Both the position numbers and the translations under genes were made by a program. This document shows, piece by piece, positions 24,812-36,470 of a DNA stretch of 64,000 nucleotides. Origin of the DNA: Boswellia sacra (lineage: Eukaryota > Streptophyta > Magnoliopsida > Sapindales > Burseraceae); NCBI GenBank assembly GCA_013180625.2, contig SNVD02009651.1:1-64000 (forward strand), read 5' to 3'. Below the pieces are notes generated by a model that searched no databases, was not told the DNA's origin, and saw only the letters and a list, made by a program, of their open reading frames with translations. Numbering within the stretch: position 1 is the first letter of the stretch; every line of letters begins with the position of its first letter.

Positions 24812-25990
24812 ATGGATATGCTAACTAAAGTATTGTTTCTCAGTTATAAGTCAGTATTTTTTCTCCTCTGCTGTCTCTTATGCATCTCACATCATTAGTT
24901 CATCTCAATCTCTTAGTGATGGCAGGACCCTGTTTTCAAATAATGAACCTTTGAGCTTGGTTTCTTCAGTACTGGAAGTTCCAAGAATCGTTACTTGGGA
25001 ATTTGGTGCAAGAACATAGCAGGGAAAAGGGTTGTTTGGGTTGCCAACCGACTCAACCCGATTAATGATTCTTCTGGCTTGTTGATGATAAATAGCACAC
25101 CCAATCTTGTTCTGATGAGCCAGAACGAGAGTGTTGTTTGGCCAGCAAACTTGAGCGATGAATTCCAGAGTCATTCAGTGGTAGCGCAGCTCCTAGAATC
25201 TGGAAACTTCGTCCTAAGAGATGAACAAGATAGTAATTTTTGGAAAGTTATTTGTGGCAAAGCTTTGACTATCCAACTGATACATTGCTACCAGGAATGA
25301 AGCGGGGATGGGACATAAAACTGGGTTTGAACGGCGTTTAACAAAATGGAGGAGTCCAGATGAGTCATCTACGGAGCTAGAAATTATTTCTAGAGGGGGA
25401 AAAATTAAGTAAAAATAAAAGAAAATAAGTTAATATAAATAAAATATAATTTTAAATTTAAAAAATTTATAATATTTTTAGTCAATATTATTTAATGTAT
25501 AAATTAATATTTATCATATCAATTATAAGTTCTAATTACAAAAAAAATAATAAAATAAAGTAATTACTAATATAAGTAAATAAAATTTTACACTCTTTAA
25601 TTTAGAAGGCTCTTATTAAAGATAAAAATAAAAATAATAGAGATAAAATAAATTAACGAGTGATAATAAAAAACATATAAAAAAGTTTTATTTGATAAAT
25701 AAGATGTAAATAAAAATATATATATATATATTTATAATAATTTATATATTTAATAATTAAAAAAATAATATTTTTTTTCTTTGGCCCAGGAGGGGCAATT
25801 GCCCCTACTGGGCATACACTGGCTCCGTCCCTGCAGATGACCCATCTCTGGAGACGTTACTTGGGGGATAGTACCACAAGATAATCCCGAGGGAGTTATC
25901 TGTAAATGCTCCAAAAAGTTTTACAAGACTGGTCCATGGAATGGGCTTGGAGGCAGTGCTGAGCTGGTTTTAAACATAGACAAAATTTTA
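24812..25990 (+). pseudogene. SRLK pseudogene 2 (5' exon fragment, MITE-interrupted)
   Basis: Broken first exon of a G-type lectin receptor kinase. It begins ATGGATATGCTAACTAAAG like pseudogene 1. The same single-base loss before FELGFF-equivalent codons shifts the frame. From about 24995 the second frame gives [23 protein letters not shown] and [14 protein letters not shown]. At 25364 a hAT-type MITE splits the exon; S-domain sequence resumes at 25834 (GATGACCCATCTCTGGAGAC) and ends near 25985, at the same relative place as pseudogene 1. PAN, membrane and kinase parts are absent. Confidence 0.9.
25365..25833. mobile_element. hAT-like MITE, 469 bp, inside SRLK pseudogene 2
   Basis: The right end GGCTCCGTCCCTG is typical of plant hAT MITE termini. 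The left end keeps ACGGAGC of the inverted counterpart, but its outermost bases have decayed. It is flanked by CAGATGAG (25357-25364) and CAGATGAC (25834-25841), an 8-bp target duplication with one mismatch, as expected for hAT. The body is very AT-rich and has no ORF. Confidence 0.75.
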
Positions 25991-27080
25991 CGGACATAAT
26001 CACAGGCATATACATGCTGTTCCAGGAATTTTCTCGAAACATTTAATATCAAAATTTATTTTAAATAAATTAATTTTTCGGATGCTGAAAAACTGTCAAA
26101 CAACAGTCATCGGTGAGTCGGCTCACTTGAAGAATTTTTATAAAATTAAATACGTAATTAAAAATTATGAAATTTACAAAACTTATCTAAACATGTAAAT
26201 AAACTACCATGTAAAATTTCATGATTTTTGGACATCATTTGACAGGTTAATAAAATTTCATAATTCAGATCTGACTTTCTAATTACCTAGTTTTTATGTG
26301 TATTATCCCTTTGAAAATATATTTACTGACTGTTTTAAGACAATGAAAAGCAAATGACGTTGCTTTGACCGTCTAAAAGTAATATTCAAAAGATAGACTC
26401 ATAAATATTTCTGTAAAATATTTTAGAAAATCATTGAACTGCATATGCCCTGGAACTATGTATACAGTAACTTTAATATTATCGACAACATTATCCACAT
26501 AATCATGATTTACACGTACAACAAAATAAAACCCAAAAGCACCGTATAATCAATTCTTAGACAAGGCCTTCAGATTACAATGATTAAACTAATCCTTTAT
26601 TCTAAAATAACACAACAACATAACGAAGTCCTGCAACACACTTACCTCACTCTAAAGTTAGCCAAGGAGGAGCACTCCTAGTTGATCACCCTTCGTTTAA
26701 CTCAAAAGTTCCTATACATACTCCTTCAATCAACCAATCAAAACCTAGTTTAACTTAGTAGATAGATCTATAGAGCAACAAAAGATCAAATCGAAACTAC
26801 GTTTCAAACAATCACACAAAACGTAGACCTGAATTTCCATCTCTAATTTATTAATCCAAATTCACGTCCCCGCCTTTTGCTCTCTCTCTCTCTCTTGAAA
26901 TTGATTACTATTCGCATAACAAAAGAAAAGTTATAGAGAGCTTTAGGCAATGCAATTGCCAAATGTGCGTGTGAAAAAAAAATATATATTCTTATCTGTT
27001 TGCAAAAGTATCAAAATTGATTTCTTTCATCCTAATAATATCGTGAGCTGGTTTTTCTCCAATCAGTCAAATTAATAAGT
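25991..27080 (-). repeat. Non-coding dispersed repeat, antisense, longest copy
   Basis: It follows truncated pseudogene 2 just as 3170-4200 follows pseudogene 1, with an additional stretch at 26000-26320. On the minus strand that extra stretch resembles 34970-35110 (AATTTTATAAAAATTCTT and the following ACAGTTTTTC-like block), tying the family to the repeat at 34150-36466. A (CT)n run lies near 26879-26894. No protein-coding similarity. Confidence 0.6.
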
Positions 27081-27727
27081 TGATTCTCTAAATCAATTCA
27101 TATATTGTATCAGCCATGTTTATCAAACAACCCAATATTCACCTACCAACTTCCACAACATCCTTTTAATGCATAATTTTTTTTTTAATAAGGGCATTAC
27201 AGACAGCACTAGACACGTTTTATAGGTGCATTTTAAAAATAACAGATCGGAAATTTTTAGTGAGCATGTATTCCTCTAAAAGGACAGGCTTTAAGGCCCG
27301 ATCAAACTTAGTTAGGCAGAGTCCCTGCTTTACGTTTTACTCGCGTGAAAAACAGAGAAAATATGTGTAATTGCGGCTGACATCAACAAAATTAAGTCAA
27401 ACATGGCAATTTACAATTTGGAAATATTGAGTCGAGGCCTTTTTAAAAAGGGCCGAATGTCACATCGCTTGACTTTACCAATCAAATTCTAGAACCCAGT
27501 AATGCTGTAGCAACATGTTCAATGTGTGGGGTATCTATCATCCACGTATCTATGATTCTTTTAGCCCACATTCGGATATCCATCCGAATTATTGAGGACT
27601 AATTTATGTTGCAAAATGGGAATTCGGAAAGCAATTTCCATCGAGTTGGTGAAATGGACTATGATGAACCCTTATTTATAGTGTTTAACAGCAAATTGTT
27701 GCAATGAGCTAATAGGTCTAGACATCG
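27081..27727. promoter_or_regulatory. Conserved SRLK 5' flank of pseudogene 3, with W-box core
   Basis: From about 27330 it parallels 17130-17528 and 40430-40620 plus 41511-41670. AGTCAA (27395-27400; TTGACT on the minus strand) is 328 bp before the former start codon. An ATTTATAGTGTTTA block about 60 bp before the start is TATA-like and is shared with copies 1 and 3. Confidence 0.45.
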
Positions 27728-29438
27728 ATGGATATGCTTCACAAATTATTTATCACTTATATGTAACTGTTATTCATTTGTAAATTCTCTTATGCATCAG
27801 ATACCATTTCTTCAATCCAGTCTCTTAGTGATGGCAGGACCCTAGTTTCAAAGGGTGGAACCTTTGAGCTTGGTTTCTTCAGTCCTGGTCGTTCCAGGAA
27901 TCGTTACTTAGGAATTTCGTACCATAAGATCCCAGTTAGAACGGTTGTTTGGGTTGCAAACCCACATCAATGATTCTTCTGGTTTGTTGATGATAAACAG
28001 CAGAGGTAAACTTGTTCTGATGAGTCAGAACAACAGTGTTGTTTGCTCAGCAAACTTGAGGAAACGAGTCCGGAGTCCACTGCTAGTACAGCTCCCAGAT
28101 TCAGGAAATCTAGTCCTCAGAGACAAGCAAGATGGCGATTTGGGAAGTTTTTTGTGGCAAAGCTTTGACTATCCATCCGATACATTGCTACCGGACATGA
28201 AGCTAGGACGGGACTTAAAAATGGAAAAACGGGTCTCGAACGGCGTCTATCAACATGGAGGAGCCCTGATGATCTATCGCCTGGAGACTTTTCTCTGGGG
28301 ATAGAACTAAAAGATAATACAGAGTTTCACGGAAGGGATCCAAAAAGTTTTACAGGTTTGGTTTATGGAATGGCATTGGATTGAATGGCGCGCCACGTTT
28401 AAGGCCCAACCCAGTTTTTAATTTTAATTTTGTCACTAATGAGGAGGAGGTATACTACAAGTTCAGTGTCACGGATAAATCATTATTCACAAGAAGTATT
28501 ATAAACCAAACAAGCAATACACTAGAACGACTAGTTTGGAATGAGGCAAACAAAAATTGGAATCTGTATTCATATTCACCAAAGGATTACTGTGACGATT
28601 ATGGTCTTTGCGGTGCCTATGGGATTTGTATCTTTAGTGAATAACCTCTATGCAAATGTCTAGAAGGATTCAAGCATAAGTCAGGAGAAAACTTGAACTG
28701 GTCTCAAGGGTGTCTTCGCAGTAAGCTGCTAAATTACTCCAAAACAAATGGTTTTGTCAATTTCCATGAGTTGAAATTGCCGGATGCAACACATAATTGG
28801 GTGAACAGGAGCATGGATCTCAAGGACTGCAGGGAGAAAAGCTTAGAGAACTCTTCTTGTATGGCATATATTAACTCAGATGTTATAGGGGTAGGCAGAG
28901 GCCATGCCATTTGGTTCGGGGATCTGATTGATATGAGACAGCTTCCGGATTTTGGGCAGGACTTATGCATTAGAATGTGTGCTTCTGAACCAGTTATGAT
29001 TTAATTTTTCATAGTTTTTCCTTAATGAGCTTTTTCGTTCCAGCGAAATGGTGTGTTATCAACTTGTTTAAACCGAGGTAGGCCTATAAAGTCATTGCAG
29101 GAACCAGTTTCTTGCTTTCTTGCTGTAACTTGTACACATTTTTTGTTGTAAAGGTGCTATATTTGCTTGATTTATTTTGCCTTGCTCAATCAAAATTATC
29201 AATGAAGGCAAGAAAGATGAGCATAAGATGAGAAGAGTGGTGATAGCTGCTGGTTCCATTGCTGTGGTTGCTGGGGTACTGCTTATAGTTATTATTAGCC
29301 GTTACATCTACGAAAGCAGAACAGAAGCAGTAGGTAAAGTTAGTCTTGTCTAGTGTTACCAAATTATGGTCATTTCTTTATATTCATACAAGTTCAAGCA
29401 ATTTCCTTTCATTCAACCGTTCCAATGAGGATAGCTTG

Positions 29439-31395
29439 TGATGAGGAACGAGATCCCTCAAATTAAAAGAAATGAAGGAGATGTAGACAGAGAAAATGGG
29501 AGAAATAATAGAAGAAATTTAGAGAGAAATTGAGGGAGAAGACAATCTTTTTACTAAAAGATCAAAAAACCAATAACAACCAAGTCTGAAAATAACATAA
29601 CTAAAGGCTCCTATTTATAGGACCTTAAAGTATATTTCTACTAGGAAATAAAATCTCATTAGGAAATAGAATTATAATCCTAATTTAACTAGAATATACC
29701 AAAATTAAATCCTAAATAAAATAGTAAATTATTTATTAGAAAAATAACTCAAATTAGGATTACTCCCAATTTAGGAAGTCAAAATTCCTAATAATAGTCA
29801 AAATCCCTAATCAATTAAAATCCCTAAAATAGGATTACTCCCAATTTAGGAAGTCAAAATCCCTAATAATAGTCAAAATCCCTAATTAATTAAAATCCCT
29901 AATTTATTCCTAATATGTCCTACATCAATTCTCCTCCGCTTGAAAGAACTCGACTCCTAGCGAGTTGTCAAGGAGGAAATTGCCAATACACAAAAAAACG
30001 TCACGTCTTGTCTTGCACGCTCATTGGAAAATCATCAATCCACATCTTCGCTTCGTGACGATCCAATATTGGAAGCACACATGATAAAAACATTGATGAT
30101 GCTTCAATAGCTTCCAATATTGGTAGAGAAATAATAATCACCATGGAAGACTTCACCGTTGGTCCAATAGAAGACTTCACCGTTGATCCAATGATAGGAG
30201 TAGAAGAACCCAAATATGAATCACAACTTATGAAATCAATTTCTTGAATGATTTCATGAGATTCTTCACATGTAGGCTCCACACCATCATTAGAATTCAT
30301 CTTGCCCTCGATCTCAATATCACCTCTAGATTCATGCCCATCTTCAAGATCAATCTCGCTTGCCTCATCATCTCTAGTAGAATCATCACATTCATCCTCA
30401 TGGTTCTTAGGAGTTGCACCCAAAATTCCTTGATTCCTATGTTTGGTAGATGACTCCAAATTAGAGTTTTGTTTTGTGAGAACGGAAGCTTGTAAGGCTT
30501 TAAAAGCTGCTAATATTTCAGTCACTTTATTTTCCAAAGCATCTATCCTAATATTTGTCCTATTTTCTGAGGCTTGTATCATTGAGAGTATCGAAGTTTG
30601 TAATGAAGGACACATTGTAGATATTGACAAGAAAAGTATGATGGTGGCCGCGGTAAAAAAAACTCGGATGAACAGTATCCATGATGAACAGTAACTTCGA
30701 TTAACAATACTCCGAAACAAACAGTACTCGTTGTGAATAGTACTTCATGTGAACAGTACACTGATGAACAGTGATTTTGGGGTAACAGTAACTTCGGTGA
30801 ATAGTGACTTTTTTTTTTGTAGGAGTGATGTAAGATGAAATTGAGGTAAAGTAAATTAATGGTGGTAGGAGGTTTGGGGTTTATGGGTTGAACAAAAATC
30901 TAAAGGATAAATAGTACAAGAAGGGATCAAAACCACGTTCTGATACCAATTGATGAGGAACGGGATTCCTCAAATTAAAAGAAAGGGAGGGAGATGTAGA
31001 CAGAGGAAATGGGAGAAATAATAGAAGAAATTTATGGAGAAATAAAGTGAAATTGAGGGAGAAGACAATCTTTTTACTAGAAGATAAAAAAACCAATAAC
31101 AATCAAGTCTGAAAATAAAAAAACTAAAGGCTCCTATTTATAGGACCTTAAAGTATAGTTCTACTAGGAAATAAAATCCCATTAGGAAATAGAATCATAA
31201 TCCTAGTTAAACTAGAATATACCAAAATTAAATCCTAAATAAAATAGTAAATTATTTATTAGGAAAATAACTCAAATTATGATTACTTCCAATTTAGGAA
31301 GTCAAAAACCCTAATAATAGTCGAAATCTCTAATTAATTAAAATCCCTAAAATATAATTAAAATCCCTAATTTATTCCTAATATGTCCTACATCA
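29439..31395 (-). mobile_element. Complete non-autonomous LTR retrotransposon, 1957 bp
   Basis: Direct repeats lie at 29439-29927 (489 bp) and 30951-31395 (445 bp), each beginning TGATGAGGAACG and ending CCTACATCA on the plus strand. Target duplication GCTTG is at 29434-29438 and 31396-31400. The orientation is minus: a tRNA-Met-type primer site (reverse complement of 30933-30948, TGGTATCAGAACGTGG) follows the right-hand LTR, and a purine tract (reverse complement of 29928-29941) precedes the left-hand one. The 1023-bp interior has no pol. The LTR length difference comes from a tandem ~70-bp duplication in the left copy. It needs enzymes from another element to move. Confidence 0.93.
30001..30720 (-). 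pseudogene. Gag-leader-like ORF of the non-autonomous LTR element
   Basis: An open stretch of 239 codons inside the LTR element. It includes a coiled-coil-like piece (IRIDALENKVTEILAAFKALQ), an acidic middle part and a WIDDFPMSVQ end. It resembles the fragmentary Gag-proximal regions of plant Gypsy elements. No zinc knuckle, protease or polymerase motif. The upstream interior near the primer site has repeated TGTTCA/TGAACAGT words. Its coding status is uncertain; it may only be residual. Confidence 0.4.
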
Positions 31396-33042
31396 GCTTG
31401 CTTCTTTAACCATTTAAGATTGAATTAAGCTTGTAAAACCCAACAGAGTCATCTAAGAACAGAAGGATGGAATGAATACTATCTTATATTTATGGTTCAA
31501 AATGTTTCATTAATTATAGTTAGTATTATCTCCTATTACAGAGAAAACTAAAGACAACAGGGAAACTGATCAGAATAATGACCTGTAGCTACCATTGTTT
31601 AAGTTCGCTGCAATTGTTAATACCACCTCTAACTTTTCAATCAACAACAAGCTTGGAGAGGGTGGCTTTGGACTTGTATACAAAGTAAGATTGAAACAAT
31701 CCAACCATAGGACTACATGAACAAAGCAATTATATTATTCAAAATACCATAACTTATTTCTTGAAGATATATGTGTTTTCCAGGGCACACTGTTGGATGG
31801 AAAAGAAATTGCTGTTAAAGAGACTGTCAAAGATTTCAGGGCAAGGATTAAACGAGCTCAAAAATGAAGTTAGACTGATTGCCAAACTACAGCACAGAAA
31901 TCTAGTGAAGCTCCTTAGTAGCTGCATTCATGGAGAAGAAAAAATGTTGATCTATGAGTTCATGCCTAACAAAAGTCTTGATTTCTTCATTTTTGGTCTG
32001 CATCCCTCCTAAGTTTAACCTTTACAAATTCAGCTAGCCTAGTTTTAACTCTATACTGACATTTATAATCTTTCAGTGCAATTTTTTTCCTCATACTTTC
32101 ACTCTCTTCTTTTTGAAAATTCAAGCGTGCCATTACACTAACCTGACAATCATACTTGTCAGATCAAACAAGAAGTAAACTATTGGAATGGTCTAAGCGT
32201 TTCCAAATTATTTACGGGATTTCAAGAGGTCTTCTGTATCTTCATCAAGATTCTAGACTGAGGATTATACATAGAGACCTGAAAGCAAGTAATATATTAC
32301 TTGACTATTAAATGAACCCAAAAATTTCAAATTTTGGCATAGGAAATACTTTTTGTGGAGACTAAACATGAGGAAACACAATAAGCATGGGTGGAAAGTA
32401 GTAAGTACTTCTTGTCATCTCATCTATATTGGTCACTTCCATTTAATAATGAAATTTCTCTTTCAAGAATCTTCTGCAGTGGTTATATGGCGCAGAATGT
32501 GCTAGTGATGGGCTATTCTCAGTAAAATCGGAGGTATTTAGTTTTGAAATTTTGTTGTTGGAGATAGTCACTGGAATCAGAAACAGAGGATTCTATCGTC
32601 CACACCACAACCTTAGCCTTCTAGGATATGTAAATTAAAAAATTAAAAAAAAATTCCATTACTTTCAACTAAAGTTTTAGGAATTCAAACTTTTTACATA
32701 ATTTAGAGTAATAAATTATATATGACAAGGGGTTTTGATATGATTTAGGCATGGAAATTGTGGAAAGAAGACAAACCCTTTGAATTGTTGATTCTGTCCT
32801 TAATGAATCATGCAACCTGTCAGCAGTCCTTTGATGCATCCATATTAGCCTCCCATGCGTGCAGCAGTATCCAAAGGACAGGCCAAGCATGTCATCTGTG
32901 ATTCTGATTTTGGGTAGCGAGAGCATATTACCTCAGCCCAAACAACCCGCTTTCTTGATAGACAGGAAGTCTCTTGAACCAGAGTTTGCAACAATCAAGC
33001 ATATATCATCTTCCACCAATCACATCACTATCTCACTATGCC

Positions 33043-33790
33043 AAATCTCTCTCCACTAGGCCACCACTGGGCCATTTCCCCTTTTTATGCACCATACTTA
33101 TTATAATTATCGTATATCAAATATAATCTTAAGGACCTCCATCAATTATATCACAAATTTGAGGCTAGTCTGACAATCCAGGTTATATCGGGCCCATGCT
33201 ATCAAATCCCATGCAAAGAAACACATGGTCCAGACCTCCTCTCATTAAATCAATCACAATGGTCTGCATGTGACGCTTTGTATTGTGTGTGGCACTTTAT
33301 GGTTTCCATAACCTTCAAGAAGTGGCCCCCCACACAATCTAAAAAGATGGCCCCTATGCAATTAATTATAATGGTCTACACATGGCACTTTGTATTATAT
33401 GTGGCATTTTGTGGTTTTCGTAACCTTGAAGAGATAGCCCTTACACAATCTCAAGATATGGCCCCCATGCAATCAATAGCTTCATGAGAACTTGAAGTCC
33501 CCAAGGTTTTAGGCATGAATCTTCCCTTTCATAGCATATCACATATCAAATTCATGTACACAACTTCATGCCATCACACATCATCTATATGCACAATTGC
33601 ATGTTATCACATATCAAATCCATATACACCATTTTATGCCATCACATATCAATTCATATGTTCAAAATCGCATTCAAACTTCCAACCAAATCATAAATTT
33701 TCATATTCACATCAGCATATGAAAAAAAAAACACACATCCCACAAACAATAATATATCTATTGTGTTCTCAATATTCCTAAAGCTCTATA
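33043..33790 (-). repeat. Non-coding repeat fragment, antisense, with internal near-repeats
   Basis: It begins abruptly inside the last exon of pseudogene 3. About 33260-33440 contains two similar units (TGGTCTRCA.RTG.C.CTTTGTATT...GTGGCA.TTT). About 33530-33660 has several CATATCAAATTCATRTACAC-like units. Its reverse complement shares ATTCATGCCTAAAACCTT and TTTGATATGTGATGGCAT with the insertion at about 38990-39090, so it is a related element in the opposite direction. No gene. Confidence 0.5.
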
Positions 33791-34148
33791 TATGAATCTC
33801 TAAAATGTGATTACTATTTAAGTTACAAAAATAACTTTATATAGTATGTGAAAATTAGTTGCCTTTCTCATAAGTATCCTATAGAATCTTAATGAAACAG
33901 AAGCAGTAAGATGAGATCATGATCAAACAAAATAGGAAGTGATATAATATACTCCTAAATAAACTAGGATATTAAAATATTATCCCAAGCTAATTAGAGA
34001 TAATCAAGGTCAATATAAACTTCCTTATAAAGTAAACTTCTAGAAATAGTAAAACAAGTAAGAAAATATCTCAATAGTTTTTATGACAACTTGACAAATT
34101 GATCATGTGCATATCACATGCCATGGTGTCACGTTTGACACTAATAGA
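33791..34148 (-). repeat. Stray Sirevirus LTR fragment (U3 part), antisense
   Basis: The reverse complement aligns with the first ~330 bp of the Copia LTR at 15099: AGTGTCAA start, CATGTGATATGCACATGAT, TTTTACTATTTCTAGAAG, and CTATATAAAGTTATTTTT near its end. No internal element sequence or second LTR is next to it. It is an independent, truncated relic covering the same U3 part that the left LTR at 6346 lacks. Confidence 0.75.
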
Positions 34149-34149
34149 T

Positions 34150-36466
34150 CTCTAGAACTCATTTGTTCTCTAGGATTTGTTTTTTCATATTTTAAGTAGC
34201 ATTGATTTCGTGATTAAGAAACATTAGTTAAGCTGTAGAGGAAGTAAAGGGAAAATCATTGTCTCCAATCAAAGATAGATCTTTATTTATTTCCTTCCTA
34301 GATAACGATTGATGAATTAATTTTTAATCAAACTCTTTCAAACGTAAAACATGAATTCTTTGCAATACCACTTTAGGATCTTGAGCATAGGCGCCTGTGA
34401 AGGTAGTTGCGGTAAGTGAAGACTTGTGTTTGTTTACGTTATAAATATGTGAATATTAATCCATAGTTTGTTGATTGGTTTAAGGTTGATTGGTTGGTGA
34501 TTAATTGTTGGAGGGTAATAATAATCAAACTAGGATTCTTTTTTTTGGCTCCAACAAGTTTGAGGTATGTGTATAAATCTCATCTTATTATTTTAGATGT
34601 TATAAAATTTCAATACTATTAGGTTTGGATATTCAATAAGCGTGAAAAATGTTTCATTTTCGTTGATTTTGATATGATATATGAATAGCCTATTTTGTAG
34701 GTAGTCAATGTTATAGAAAAAAGGTTGAGTATTGTACATGAGTTTTGGACATGTTGTCTTAATGAAGTTTTATATATTATTACCAAAAGATTTATGATCC
34801 AACCTCTTGACCATGATTTCTATACTCATAAGTTGTCTCCATATATTTTATTTGTTTGGAAATAATATTGATCTATAATCTTCAAGGATTTTCGATACCA
34901 GTTCTATATGTTGAAAAACTTATTATTAAAATGTCATATCTGAATCCATCGATTTTATTTGCTTACCACATGATCTCTAAAAACTATGAAATTTTATATG
35001 GTGGTTCATTTACATGTCTATAGTAATTCTTAAAATTTTAGTAATTTTTAGTCGTGTTTAATTTTATAAAAATTCTTGGAATCTAACTCACTGATTTGCC
35101 CTGTTCGACAGTTTTCCTACATCTAAAAATTTAATTTAATTAGGAAAGATTTTGATAATAAAATGCAATACAAAAATTCATGGGATAGCATATACATGTC
35201 TATGATACATACATAAAATTTTTTAGTCACTTGAATAGGAAATTAAGAGATTAAATTCATGGGGTCATTACTGTTGGGATTCCAAGACTAAACCACTAGA
35301 ATAGTTTTGGGGTTAAATTGAATGATATTATTTCCTTGATTATTTTCTAGGACTTTGCGGTAATTCAAGCTATTAGAAGTAGAGCTCTTTTGATTAAGAT
35401 TGGAGATAACTAATATTCACAATTGTGTGCCTTATTTCGCTGTGTATGAAAACCGTTACGATTTTGATATGTAAGTTATGCAGTTTTCTTTCAAAAAAAT
35501 TAGAAATTTATTTTAATCATTCAAGTTTCAAACACAAATTTATATTTTCAATTTTCCCTACATTAAGTGCTTAATAAAATAAGTTATTTACTATTGGTTA
35601 TTTTTATAATTAAATTATTTCTCTTATCAAAAGATAGACTTACAAAACGTTTTATCCTAAAATTTTTCTAAAATCTTATAACTTATTTATCTTAATTTTT
35701 AATGTTTTCAGTCTGATTTATTTAAAATATAAATTTTACACTCAAAATTATTGTTATTTTAAGAATTATTACACATTTGAGAGTATTATGATTGATAAGG
35801 ATTTTGACGCGAGCTTTGTATTATAAATTATGAATTTTGGCACATTGTCTGTGGCACCTAAAATGTTGTGATATGTTATGACATGTTATGGTTCAAATTG
35901 GATATACATCTAATGTGCACAAATATGATATCATATGTTTGATCATGAATCAATCCTCTGATATGATATGACTGCATGAAATGAGCTACTATGAAATCAT
36001 TTGTTTTATGAACCTGATTTGATGATTCGTTTTATTATGATATTACGAATTAAATTATGCTACTGTACATGTTTTTATGAAAATGTTATGATATTTTGTA
36101 AAGTAAATGTTATTATATGGCTTTTAGTTCACACTAATATGCATATTACTCATTGAGTTGACGGCTTACCCCTTTATCACCAATATTTTTGCAAAGTATA
36201 CTTCCTAGACATAAAATTTGGTGGATTGTGTGGTTAGAGCAGTTTTTGGGAATATTGCTCTTAGCTTGAGTAGAGATATTGCTACATTGTATTTTAGGAA
36301 CTTGAACTTTTTGTTTTAGACTTTGGATTGTGATAATGGGATTGCATTATCCCTTGATTTGTAGAGCTTATTTGAATATTTTTGTTGTTTGTTAATTTAT
36401 GGAATAAAGTTAGTTGCATTCCTATTTGACATGTGTTTATCACGTGTTAGATTTGGGTATTATAGT
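34150..36466 (+). repeat. Large non-coding AT-rich repeat
   Basis: No receptor exon and no ORF with a known domain. Segments such as 34970-35110 recur, inverted, at 26000-26320. The GAGTTGACGGCTTACCCC-like block (36156) resembles GAGTTAATACTTACTAG (39436). It replaces exons 1-2 of the following receptor pseudogene and ends at that gene's exon 3 (36471). Interpreted as a non-autonomous retroelement or a mosaic of several; its termini were not found. Confidence 0.5.
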
Positions 36467-36470
36467 ACAG

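Larger units (their letters stand above)
27728..33042 (+). pseudogene. SRLK pseudogene 3 (all seven exons recognisable, many lesions)
   Basis: Former exons lie at about 27728-28993, 29208-29333, 31542-31684, 31784-31995, 32163-32400, 32480-32629 and 32749-33042. Lesions seen directly: a stop in the signal peptide (TATATGTAACTG), an ~8-bp loss near 27959, a short insertion near 28214, a TAA near 28642 replacing a Ser codon, loss of the exon 1 donor (CCAG|TT instead of CCAG|GT at 28994), a TAG near 31586, a 1-bp insertion in exon 4, a stop and a damaged DFG region in exon 5, a 1-bp loss in exon 6, and loss of the last codons where foreign DNA begins at 33043. Exon 2, encoding the membrane helix, is unbroken. 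Intron 2 holds a complete LTR element. It is closest to copies 1 and 3 (41671). Confidence 0.93.

Noticed and set aside
30244..30694. Plus-strand ORFs within the small LTR element
   Set aside because: They are shadows of the minus-strand ORF of the element, whose orientation is fixed by primer site and purine tract.
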